64,000 nucleotides of DNA from Bimastos eiseni. Taxonomy: Eukaryota; Annelida; Clitellata; Crassiclitellata; Lumbricidae. Below, piece by piece: positions 12,252 to 41,000 of the stretch. The DNA lies in the NCBI GenBank assembly GCA_959347315.1, contig OY365811.1, positions 35,588,441 through 35,652,440 on the forward strand. The letters are read 5' to 3'. Below the pieces are notes generated by a model. It was not told where the DNA came from. It made no database searches and was given only the letters and a program-made list of their open reading frames with translations. A program made the translations under genes and the position numbers. Positions within the stretch are counted from its first letter, which is position 1. Each line of letters opens with the position of its first letter.

Positions 12252-14335
12252 CAGACAGACGGATGGAAGAAGAGGGGCTGCATTTAAGGACGAAGGGATG
12301 GACTAATGAACTGACGGATGAATGGAAGGACGGATAGATGGATGGACAGATGGATGGGTGAATAGATGGACATATGGATGGATGGATGGATGGATGGATG
12401 GATGGACGGACGAACGGACGGACGGATGGACGGACGGATAGACGGACGGATGGATGAATGGAAGGACGGATAGATGGTTGGACAGATGGATGGGTGAATA
12501 GATGGACATATGGATGGATGGATGGATGGATGGACGGACGGACGGACGGATGAATGGAAGGACGGATAGATGGATGGACAGATGGATGGGTGAATAGATG
12601 GACATATGGATGGATGGATGGATGGATGGATGGATGGATGGACGGACGAACGGACGGACGGATGGACGGACGGATAGACGGACGGATGGATGAATGGAAG
12701 GACGGATAGATGGTTGGACAGATGGATGGGTGAATAGATGGACATATGGATGGATGGATGGATGGATGGACGGACGGACGGACGGACGGATGAATGGAAG
12801 GACGGATAGATGGATGGACAGATGGATGGGTGAATAGATGGACATATGGATGAATGGATGGATGGATGGATGGATGGATGGATGGATGGACGGACGGACG
12901 GATGAATGGAAGGACGGATAGATGGATGGACAGATGGATGGGTGAATAGATGGACATATGGATGGATGGATGGATGGATGGATGGACGGACGAACGGACG
13001 GACGGATGGACGGACGGATAGACGGACGGATGGATGAATGGAAGGACGGATAGATGGTTGGACAGATGGATGGGTGAATAGATGGACATATGGATGGATG
13101 GATGGATGGATGGACGGACGGACGGACGGACGGATGAATGGAAGGACGGATAGATGGATGGACAGATGGATGGGTGAATAGATGGACATATGGATGGATG
13201 GATGGATGGATGGATGGATGGACGGACGAACGGACGGACGGATGGACGGACGGATAGACGGACGGATGGATGAATGGAAGGACGGATAGATGGTTGGACA
13301 GATGGATGGGTGAATAGATGGACATATGGATGGATGGATGGATGGATGGACGGACGGACGGACGGACGGATGAATGGAAGGACGGATAGATGGATGGACA
13401 GATGGATGGGTGAATAGATGGACATATGGATGAATGGATGGATGGATGGATGGATGGATGGATGGACGGACGGACGGATGAATGGAAGGACGGATAGATG
13501 GATGGACAGATGGATGGGTGAATAGATGGACATATGGATGGATGGATGGATGGATGGATGGACGGACGAACGGACGGACGGATGGACGGACGGATAGACG
13601 GACGGATGGATGAATGGAAGGACGGATAGATGGTTGGACAGATGGATGGGTGAATAGATGGACATATGGATGGATGGATGGATGGATGGATGGATGGACG
13701 GACGAACGGACGGACGGATGGACGGACGGATAGACGGACGGATGGATGAATGGAAGGACGGATAGATGGTTGGACAGATGGATGGGTGAATAGATGGACA
13801 TATGGATGGATGGATGGATGGATGGACGGACGGACGGACGGACGGATGAATGGAAGGACGGATAGATGGATGGACAGATGGATGGGTGCATAGATGGACA
13901 TATGGATGAATGGATGGATGGATGGATGGATGGATGGATGGACGGACGGACGGATGAATGGAAGGACGTATAGATGGATGGACAGATGGATGGGTGAATA
14001 GATGGACATATGGATGGATGGATGGACGGACGAACGGACGGACGGATGGACGGACGGATAGACGGACGGATGGATGAATGGAAGGACGGATAGATGGATG
14101 GACAGATGGATGGGTGAATAGATGGACATATGGATGGATGGATGGATGGACGGACGGACGGACGGACGGATGGACGGATGGACGGACGGATGGACGGACG
14201 GATGGATGAATGGACGCATAGATGGATGAGTAGATAGATGGACGGATTGATGGATTGATGGATTGATTGATAGATGGATTGATGGATTGATTGATAGATG
14301 GATGGACGTACGGATGGATGGATGAATGGACAGAC
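12252..14335. repeat. 2.1-kb GGAT/GGAC satellite-like array with higher-order repeats
   Basis: Built from GGATGGAT and GGACGGAC words plus fixed phrases (AATGGAAGGACGGATAGATG, GACAGATGGATGGGTGAATA, GATGGACATATGG). Landmark GGACGAACGGACGG recurs at uneven spacing of about 124-350 bp, a higher-order organisation. The long minus-strand open frames here (His-Pro-Ser-Ile type) are products of the repeat, not genes. Confidence 0.93.
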
Positions 14336-14469
14336 GGTTGTCGCAGGAAACCTTCGCAGAAAAAACCGTCCACCTGCTCATCCATGGAGAACTAAATACC
14401 ATAATCTAATTAGGATCACCATGGCGCATCGTAGACCATGACCAAGAGTTTGGCAGTCATAACAAGATT

Positions 14470-14615
14470 ATAGACTGAGAGACAGAGATAGAGACAGAGA
14501 CAGAGACAGAGAGATCTTAAAAAGGTTGTTCATAGAATGATAGAGGCAGAGAGAAAGAAAGAGAGAGACACAGAGAGAGAGAGAGAGAGCGAGAGACAGA
14601 GAGAGAGAGTGAGAG
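14470..14615. repeat. GAGACA and GA repeat
   Basis: Purine-rich GAGACAGAGA units passing into (GA)n. Confidence 0.8.
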
Positions 14616-14747
14616 GCTCATTTAGTATATTATTTTTGAGTGGGCCATATTAACGACGCTATAGACACAGACGGTGTTCGTGTGTGTGAGGAGAAATTGA
14701 TTAGACGAGGTCATTGATTTGGCAGATTAGTCGACACTTGTGCGTCA

Positions 14748-14872
14748 GTCTGCTTTCTGTCTGTCCATCTGTCCGTCCGTCCGTTCGTCTGTCTGTCTGT
14801 TCGTCTGTCTGTCAGTCTGTCAGTCTGTCAGTCTGTCAGTCTGTCAGTCTGTCAGTCTGTATGTCTGTCAGA
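14748..14872. repeat. GTCT/GTCA repeat upstream of the carbonic anhydrase promoter
   Basis: TCTGTCTGTC then eight TCTGTCAG units, ending about 65 bp before the TATA-like box. Confidence 0.85.
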
Positions 14873-14938
14873 GCGTGCGAGTAAAGGCGCTCAGCTAATG
14901 AACGGAGGAAGCGACGCAGAGCGACGACGTATTGACAG

Positions 14939-14946
14939 CATAAATA
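14939..14946 (+). promoter_or_regulatory. TATA-like box upstream of carbonic anhydrase
   Basis: CATAAATA lies about 144 bp upstream of the ATG, and the intervening stretch is free of simple repeats and could be 5' UTR. Directly upstream lies a GTCT-type repeat. Position and sequence fit a TATA box; there is no other support. Confidence 0.35.
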
Positions 14947-15089
14947 GTCTTCAGACATCGACGACGGACAACAGTGATCGGATTTCACGTCTTTGAAGTC
15001 AGCTGTTCTGCTTTCGCTCTCTCTGTTCTCACTGTTCTATAGCCACACAATAACGCAAACGACGACTGAAGAATACGAAGACGATCATT

Positions 15090-32241
<17,152 letters not shown>

Positions 32242-32249
32242 CAGATCCA

Positions 32250-33170
32250 TGCACGGAACGGATGTTGGATGCCAATACAATATCATATGTATACTGTATT
32301 CGTTTCTAAATGTGGATTTTTTGTATTAATATTAATAATATTACTGATTATAATAACTATAATAACAATGACTATTATATAGCGCCTGAGTTCGACCAAT
32401 GCATACTAGCGAAATCAGCGACAGTCATAGATTATGTAAGTATGCAGCAATTATTACATCATAGGCCCGCACATATATACACAATATATTGAATGCATTT
32501 ATAAAATGTACATTTCTCCTATTAGGTAGCATTCGTGTGACATCTCTAGCCTATTAGGGGAAGAGTGTATAGCAAGCATTAGTGAATGAGTTCCACCAGT
32601 TTTCGGTTCCTTCGCCAAAACCGCCTATTAGGCTATGACCAATCATCATCTGCCTCTGGTTCCTCTATCACCCCTCAGGCTCTCCGCTCAAATTCCTACC
32701 CTGACTCATCTAGCATCTACCCCACCAATCTTTCTCGAGTCTCTCTACCAAAATAGCAACTCTGCATGCCTCCTCGATTTGGTCTGTCTATCAAACAGAA
32801 ATACTTGGATCTCCATTTGATAAATATATGCTTAGACGACCCCTCTGCCTCGACGCAGCGCTGGAGAATAAGCTAGTATCCAACGCTTAGCTTAGATTGG
32901 CGCTCTAGACATTTTTATTTACGATCACGGCAAAATACTGTAGGGTAACGTGTGATAGAATGATGTGAAGAAGCAGTTCATATAGGCTAACAACAAGGGC
33001 AGCGATGGGTATACGAGATGTTTACAACGCCATTTTCTTGGCCTCGGCGTATGAGGGCCGTTGGCAGATCCTCTCCTTCGCTGTCTGATCCCTCCACTGA
33101 CTGACTACACTGTCAGACTGTCCAGCTTACGTTCTGTGTACGCATTATTTTTATGTAGCTGAGTTTGTTG
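32250..33170. other. downstream of carbonic anhydrase, no gene seen
   Basis: No canonical AATAAA close to the stop; AATACA near 32273 is a possible variant poly(A) signal. No other gene seen. Confidence 0.4.
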
Positions 33171-33179
33171 GGTGACTGG

Positions 33180-33275
33180 TAATTTCTGAAGCATTTTCTG
33201 ACCTGGTAGGGATTTGAATCCCGACCTTTTGGGGTTTGTAGCATAGCACGTTCACCAAGATAGAGTGAGCTGTAG
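33180..33275 (-). repeat. tRNA-like SINE head
   Basis: On the - strand GGTGAACGTGCTATGCTAC then GTCGGGATTCAAATCCCTACC, A-box and B-box-like spacing. It does not fold into a full tRNA by eye. Confidence 0.5.
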
Positions 33276-33460
33276 ACTGAGGCATCCCTTCGTGGAGAGG
33301 ATATTCATTGGACAAGAGTGAACTCTTTAGTTTAATCGCATTCGGCTCAACGGGACCTCGGATCCACTCTGGTCAAACACTTGACATGGCACACCGCTAG
33401 TGACTATAGGCTGTCGCCCTGCACTTGATTCTTAAAGTGCCTAGATTACGACTGTGATTC

Positions 33461-33735
33461 GGCTAGAGGTTTTTGAATACTAATTATAGGTCTACGGATA
33501 GAGTTTTGTGAATACTAATTATACGGCCAGAAGTTTGTGAATACTAATTATACGGCTACAATTTTGTGAATACTAATTATACGGCTAGAAGTTTGTGAAT
33601 ACTAATTATACGGCTAGAAGTTTGTGAATACTAATTATAGGCCTACGGATAGAATTTTGTGAATACTAATTATACGGCTAGAATTTTTGTGAATACTAAT
33701 TATACGGCTGGAATTTTGTGTATACTATTATAATT
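33461..33735. repeat. 29-bp minisatellite, about 9 copies
   Basis: Unit TTTGTGAATACTAATTATAC plus GGCTAGAAG, with GGCCTACGGATAGAATT variants in two copies. Confidence 0.92.
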
Positions 33736-34315
33736 TATCATAATCTAGTAATAGGTGAAGAGGATTACCCCTAAACGACTGCCTGCAGCATAAAGGATTG
33801 GACTATGCAAATATTAGTAAACAGATGTGCATTGATTTAGTAAAGAGCAGTAATACTTCGATACAGCCTAATATTATATTCAGCTCAATAAACACTTTCA
33901 ACCTACCCTAAGTTGTACGTGCTAGATCTGTCTAATATAGGCCTATGCCTTTATGAGCCTTGGAGGTTTTCAAATCGCGAAATCCTAATAATTATTCGGT
34001 CCTGTAGTCTGTACACGCGCGCGCATGTATACACAGACCACCAACCAGGGCCATCTTATCTAGTAGGCACAGTGCCTATATATAAGGCCTAAGAAGTTAT
34101 CAGGGCCTACGAAACTCTTTAGACATTTTTTAGAAATATAAAAATATGAAAATAAGGATATTGAGTAATCGAAAAAAGTTTAATCATTAAACTGTAACGA
34201 AGAAGAAATTGCAAACTTATTAAATTCAAAGTTGAAAGTGAATAACTTTTGAAAAATATTGAATTGCCAACCTAAAGGTTGGGCTGTGCTACTTGCCACT
34301 TGGCCTATATATTTA

Positions 34316-34740
34316 AATTATAAATGTTAACTTTGTGGCTCTTTGCTTTAGCGAAATCACATATCACATCTTCAAATGTCTTTTTGCGCAATAGTTCGTT
34401 CTTGATTGAAAGTAGCACAAGAGAAGAAAGTCGTCCTTGTCCCATCATTGACCGCAGATAATTTTTTTATCAGTTTGAGTTTCGAAAAAGAACGTTCACC
34501 TTCAGAACGGGTTCTTAAATTCGAAAGGTAGATTCGAATAGCAATGTTTACATTTGGGAAACTTGTAACCAACTTATTATCAATTTGTACCCTAAGCATT
34601 TCAGCCATGGTATTATTGTCAGCAAACATGCCTGAGAACAAAATAAATTCCTCTGTAAATTCCTCTTCCAGATCTGAGGAATATGTCTCAATTAATGACT
34701 TGGTTTTAGAAATCATTTCGTCACTTGACAAAAACATTAT
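34316..34740 (-). pseudogene. hAT transposase C-terminal (dimerisation) domain remnant
   Basis: The - strand reads FPNVNIAIRIYLSNLRTR then EGERSFSKLKLIKK, the hAT C-terminal dimerisation motif of ZMYM1-like transposases. A one-base shift in an A run near 34456 breaks the frame; beyond it SMMGQGRLSSLVLLSIKNEL and FEDVICDFAKAKSHKVN continue the family pattern. No upstream catalytic part is seen. A dead fragment. Confidence 0.85.
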
Positions 34741-34744
34741 GTAG

Positions 34745-35440
34745 GATTATGTAGTCAATCACTGTCAATGTAATAAAATGTTCTCACAAAGTTCTACACT
34801 AATCAACCACAAGAAAATTCATTCTGCATAAAAACCATTCATGACTTGAAAAATAATGTGATTGTGTGTGTTTAGGTTTACACGTTTAATGTTTAGTGCA
34901 AAGCAGTAGAGGTCTATGAAGGAGTGCCTAAGCTATCTATAGGGCCTAAAACGACTCTGCCACTCACACACGCACACATACCATTCTTGCGCGCATACAT
35001 TCATGCATAGCCTAGTCTTTAGAATTATTTAATTTTACAATATAGGCTACTAACGAATGATGTGTCGCCGTCATCGTTCATGAGTGGCGATTTGAACTCT
35101 TGACTAGTCTTGAGTCTGGACCTTCAATCGTCTAACACGCTATTAACTATTGAAGCATCGCGCAACTCCAGAAATCCCAGAAGTTCATTCGCTGCGATTC
35201 ATTCGAAGCGTCGACAAATGCTGCCATAGAGCTTTATAAACTGTACGGTGTGGTACAGTAGTAGGCCTACGTAGGAAGCCACAAAATCTTGAAGTACAAT
35301 GTGTTGGCCTAAGTATGGAATGAAGCACTATTATCTACTAAATAGGCCTAGGATACCGTTTTTTATGGATTACCCTCAATTACAACACAACTGCTTTTGA
35401 TGGATGACCATCAGTGCGACATGACATCGATGATGCTAAA
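34745..35440. other. no gene seen
   Basis: Mixed AT-rich sequence with two TAGGCCTA octamers (near 35263 and 35344). Confidence 0.45.
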
Positions 35441-35620
35441 CAATATGAGTGAAGGACTTGCTCAAGGTCTTTACACACAATGAGTCAATAACCCTCTGAA
35501 TGGAAACGCAAACCCGTAGGCCTACACTCCGCGCTGCAGGTCAAACGCTCAAACCAATCGCCTACGCTCAGTAGTAGGCCTACGCTGTCCCGTCGGCATA
35601 TCTCCAAAGCAGAGACCTGT
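35440..35620 (-). repeat. tRNA-like SINE, family 2, inverted copy
   Basis: The - strand carries GACCTTGAGCAAGTCCTT as in the 20.1-kb copy, preceded by TTTGAGCGTTTGACCTGC. Confidence 0.5.
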
Positions 35621-35739
35621 AGACAGCTGTCTAGCATAATAGGCATTTAAAAACTCACGTTGTCGTATTTTCAGTTTGATGTCATTGCGTGATAACAAAG
35701 ATCATTAGCGTCGACCTCCTCCTTTGTCTTGTGCAGGCA

Positions 35740-35880
35740 CTCGTATGCGGCCAGATTAGGTGGTAGTTGCAGTTAACCACCCATTGTTACCTAACTGTAC
35801 ATCTACCATTGTATCATGTTTTTTACTGTACTGCTGTGGTAACAATAAAGCTGATTGATTGATTAATTGAACTGACACTG
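35740..35880 (+). repeat. retroelement 3' end with AATAAA and (TTGA)n tail
   Basis: Ends GGTAACAATAAAGC then TGATTGATTGATTAATTGA. Non-LTR 3' ends often have this form. Confidence 0.5.
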
Positions 35881-36672
35881 TGCGATAGCATAGATAATAG
35901 GCGTCGCCCTTCTCCTTTATCCAGTCTTGGGACTGGCACTGCCTGAGTGCTAGCAGTGGAGAGTTCTGCCAGATTACAATCAGTGACGAAGTTTCATAGG
36001 AGGCTCTACAATTTGAAAGCGGTGTGTATACAGGGATTGGGTCACTGAAGTCGAGATGTCTACAGTTTAATTAGACTCCTTGTCGCAAAAACCGTCCAAT
36101 GACGTCCGAAGGATTTATTTTCAGTAACCCGAAGTTCCCAGCGTTCCTTTAGCGCTTCAGAATATTTTACAGACGCTCAGATAATTTAAATATTATTATT
36201 GTTTCTGAATGTTTTCATTCAGAAAGTAAAGAATTATTATATTATTATTGCCTCTAAGATAATTATGCAAACCGCAAAACACTCAAATAGGAGTATACAA
36301 TTAGTTAATCTTGTTATGTCATATATCAGCAGCCCGGCAATTTAAAACAGGCTACTTTTATTAAACACATGACTTATAGAAATATTTGAATAAATGGTAC
36401 ATCTCTGTTTAACTAGGCCTATTTTGCTGATTACCGATTCCGGCTATTTTTGGCCTATTTTTGGTCGATTCTAGATTCGATCCAATAAATAGGCCTAGGC
36501 ACTATTATTAGGCCTACTTGGTTCTAGTCAATAACTAAATCAATCACTTTTATTTCTCATAAATGCAAATGTTCACATCCTCATCATTATGATAATAATA
36601 GCTTATAATACACGCCATTTTTAAATACATGGCGTAACACAGAGAGATCCAGTTTTGAGTTCTGTAAAGTCC

Positions 36673-36952
36673 TTGCGGCAAAGATGGTAGAGTCGTAGAG
36701 TAGGATGTGACAATTCCTATCTTCGCTGTGTATCTGAATGTTCATGCCATCTACCTTGGAATCGATTCTCGCTGCTAAGATACCACTAAGATACCACTAG
36801 GTCAGTCGCTAAGTGGCGCTGCTGACCAGACGCGCCACGTAGCGACTGGCCTAGTTTTTAATGCTTTGACCTCCACACAAACAAAATACACAGCGAGATA
36901 GGAAGTGCCATAAAATAATCTTAGTCTACGACTCTACCATCTTTGCTTGCCG
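36673..36952. mobile_element. 280-bp foldback (long inverted repeat)
   Basis: The left arm GCAAAGATGGTAGAGTCGTA and later TTCCTATCTTCGCTGTGTAT pair with ATACACAGCGAGATAGGAA and CTACGACTCTACCATCTTTG on the right. The centre, TAGGTCAGTCGCTAAGTGGC, pairs with GCCACGTAGCGACTGGCCTA. Nearly the whole unit folds on itself. Non-coding; a MITE is likely. Confidence 0.85.
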
Positions 36953-38004
36953 GTCGCTGTATAATATAGGCCTCTGACGCCATCGTGTGATAATGATAAA
37001 TATTCATTGTGCATGTTATGTTGCGATTTTTGGTGCTGAAATGTCTTGGTCGGGTAATTACTTATTGATCTGCATTTTGCATTATTCTAAACAGATGTTG
37101 ATGGATATTTCTAATTAGGCACGTGCTAAGTCAATGCGTTACATAAAGTAATAGGGACGGTGACCGGATTTGTTGTCTAACCTATATACTATCTATGGTA
37201 TATTTATTCCACACGATGTAGATACGTTGTTACCAACGACGCCAATGGAAGGAATTTATTGATATTCGATGCGAAAAGACAACAATCGGCTAAACTACAG
37301 GTATCGTGTGTGCATAAACTATACGGTTTCAGATAGGGAGATATATAGTCTGGAGATTGATTTATTTTCAACATCAGCTATTTGTCTTGTTGTTCTCATT
37401 GACTGTCGAACATAATTTTCGTTCTTTGTTTCTTTATGTAACTGTAGCTTAATAATATCAGCCATTGCTGATGATTCTAACTTAAACTTAACCAAATGGC
37501 CACTAATACACCACTGACTAGTTCTTTGCGTGAGTACCCCGACCTAACAAATATAATTATGTTTACTGTCATCCCATGACCATCGAAAGTTGGTTCGACG
37601 ACATAGATGTGCTAGGGCAAGTACTTTATGCAAAATCAGGTGATATTTATAAATTCATAAGACATTTGCACTGTGTAACAACAGGAAATAACATGAATAA
37701 ATTATGAAGTATTATTTGTATAGTATCATTAGAAAAATGAGTGATTTATGAATATACAGGTGCATGAAATTATAAGCATCTCCGACAGACTTCTGTTGAA
37801 CTAAATAACTGAAGCAGACTCGTCACGATGGAGCCCAAAATGTTGTGACAGTATCTAAACTCGGTTCTAAATCAATGTGATTATTAATGTAACTGGTTAC
37901 TTTCTAAATGGATGTTTGCTATATATATATATATATAAAGGAGTAGTTGCTATATTTTTATGAAACATCTGATTTAAATATCTGCTTAGATTCGGAATAC
38001 TAGA
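36953..38004. other. upstream region of ARMC9
   Basis: The promoter and 5' UTR must lie here, but I see no convincing TATA box or CpG-rich block. A TA run is at 37920-37936. Confidence 0.4.
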
Positions 38005-38055
38005 ATGTCGGGAGCAGTGGCTTTTGAAGGAGAAATTAACTCGATCGTGAAGGAG
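38005..38055 (+). CDS. ARMC9: ARMC9 exon 1 (residues 1-17)
   Basis: [17 protein letters not shown], corresponding to the human N-terminus that ends in LVKE before the LisH core. Phase 0; donor GTCAGG. Confidence 0.8.
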
Positions 38056-41000
38056 GTCAGGTCATGCATGTCATTTTCAATTGTCATGTGTTGTGCGATG
38101 TCTTGTTTTAAATTTGTTGGTAGCAATGGTGTCTAACCCCACCTTAATTGGGAGGACAAAACCCCGCTATGACCGACTTATGTATAAGATACTCAGAAGT
38201 CACTCAGAACTGTATTGAAGGCTATTATTTTATCAGAATCAACATCCCCAGTCTGTGTCTAAAATGCTACAAAGCACTTCAGACAACCGTTGAAGGTTGT
38301 TTTCCCAATTCCCCATCCCCACAGGTCGATGCCACTGATCTGTATGTTAGTTTTTTTTTTTTCACGATGACTTTGAGCCAATTGATTATTGATTACTTCT
38401 TGGTCTGTGTGTTTGCAATGCTAGATTTTAATTTAATTTATTAAGTACTCTACTAAAATAAAGAACTTGCCGTTAATCCTCTAGTTGGCTCCATGTGCAT
38501 GCGGGAGCCTCTCTCTGGTGGCTCTTCTATATGACTGTGCATTGTTTTGGTAAATGATGTAATATTTGGTTCATAATGACATAATGTCATTGACATTTGT
38601 TACAACATAAGCTAACACAAAAAGCACCTCAATTAGTTTGCTCTTGGGAGGGACTGCTTTTTAAGTGTTCAGTTGCAGTTACAATTAATAGAATTTAATG
38701 AATAGAAAATAATGAATAGAATTTAATTTATTGATTTCTTGTGAATATCCATCCAGTTTGCTAAATAGTATAAAAGTTGTGCTTTTCCACCAGAAGTTAA
38801 GTTAAGACATTTGTAGCATAACTAGAAAGAACTTCTGTTTCTTTGTATGATTCATTTGCAAACTTGATTTTATCTAATGTTGCTGTATCCTGTGCTGACA
38901 AGACTTAGAATCATTGTTTGCTTTTGTTTTGTTCATCCACCAAAGCTTCAGATTGTGGAACACAACTGGAAGGGACTTGTTTTGAACTCTGTTTAAGTCT
39001 TTTGAAAATTTCAATGTACTATTGATTGGGGATGTAGGGTTACGATCATTTCATTTATTTGTCAAATGAATATATTAGTGGAATAGTTTTCCATGTTTGT
39101 TTGAATCAGGTGGTATCATCGTTTTACATTTTCAGTATCTTTCCTACAATGGCTTTGAGAAAGCAGTCCATTCATTTGAGACGGAATGTGCCGAAAAGGG
39201 AACTCCAGTGGCATCTTTAGATGTCCGACCTAAAACAGGCCGTCGATTGGCCAACATTCAGGTTAGCTACCATAACTTCTTCGGCTCTGTCAGTGAGTTC
39301 ATCATTTGCTCTGTTCTGGCTTTAAAAGCCTTGAAAATTGTGTAATGTAATTACTTGTTGACATCGTCATTGTCATCATCATCATCAGTATTATTACTGC
39401 CTCTTGGCACCATATTTGAACACAGCTTTTGTTGTTGATTGGTTTAGATGTTTGATGTTACTGTCATATTTCGTAATCTTCATCAGTCACAATTCGTAGA
39501 CATTTTGCAATTATTTTATGTTAGCTTTGGATGTTGCTATCATTGGATACAGTTTAGAGCAGAAGGCTGAGTCGACTTTATACCCATGCCATTCTGATCT
39601 CATGCTAGCATGTTACCACTCAACTATATCTCCATCCTATAGGATTTCTTAGTTTCTTAAATGGATGCTTAACCCATCAAATGAATGTGAAAAAGTAAGA
39701 AAAATACATATATCTACAACTGGTAATGACTTAGAACAATCCGTAATACTAAACGAGTAACGGGATAGGCTGATTTCGTATAGCATTGCTTTTGATTAAA
39801 GGACAATAGATTGTGAAATGGACAATTTTTAAATTAATTGTTTTTGACAGCAACAAATGATGCAGTATTTTGAGAATGGATCTGGCCCAGAATTCTTTGA
39901 ACTTTGGATGACACACCTGCCTCAGGACCTTCGAGACAGTGACGCAATGGCACCACGTCTTGAGTTCCTGCTAAATGTCTACTTCACCATCTATCCATTT
40001 CGAATAGGAATTGAAGTATGTATTCTGTAAACTGCACCCAACAATTCAACTCTAAGACTCTTCATATATTTCTATGTACTGCTTCATGCACTTGCCTTGG
40101 GAGGTCTTGTTTTATATCCTTAGAGAGAGGTTGTCCATCTCTACGGAGAGCAAATGGAAGCTGACCTCTGCTCTGAGTAACAAAAATCAATGACAGTCTT
40201 AAAAATGTTTAAATGATATGTCTTTAGCTGTGATTTAAATGTCTCCATGAATTCTTCATTCTTCATTCGGTCCAGATAGAGGGGAGGGCCCGGAGACATA
40301 TGCCTCCAATTATTGGTATGAGGGATATTTTTTTTAGTCTTTGAGGGGAGATTTTTTGCCTTCCTGATGCTTGAACCGGAGGTTTGTTCCCAATCACTCA
40401 GGAGGGATTGATACCTCTGGTTTGTTCCATCATTCGTTTCTCCATCCATTAATTCACTCATTCATTCAAATTAGTTTATTTGTTTATGCCTCTTCTTTGA
40501 TATTTAACTCTGTTTACAAACATTCTCACATCCATAGACTTTAATATAAACTAAATGTGATCATTAATGTCTTACTGGAAACACTTCAGGAAACCTAACA
40601 CTGTGCATCTGTGTGTTTTGAAGAAGGACAACGAGAAATACACCACAAGATTTCGCCAGTACCTTGAGACGAGAGGCAACCAGTTGAGTCGAACACCAGA
40701 GTTCGTTTCATACTGCGCCCTTGCCTTCATCAAGGATCCTCGACAAGTCCCATCCTTCAGTGAACTCTTCTCTGTATGTTATGAATCAAGAAAACTTATT
40801 GCATTAGTCCCATTACACTTTTCTATAATAATTAATTTAGTAATTTAATTTAAATTTAAATTGATACCCCACATCTTTAATAAGCTAAATAGTAAGAACA
40901 ATTGATAACAAATAGAACATGATTCGATTTTAATGCAAAATTTATTCATTCATTAAGAAAATTTATATAGCACCCATTCAAGGTTACTACTCAGGAGCGA

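Noticed and set aside
12244..14402. Three open frames of 535-713 residues with His-Pro-Ser-Ile-type repeats
   Set aside because: They arise from the GGAT/GGAC array on the - strand and overlap one another in different frames.
33461..33735. Possible CRISPR-like array (29-bp repeats)
   Set aside because: Repeats are directly head-to-tail with no unique spacers, in an animal genome; it is a minisatellite. The 23-bp array at 48317-48658 fails for the same reason.
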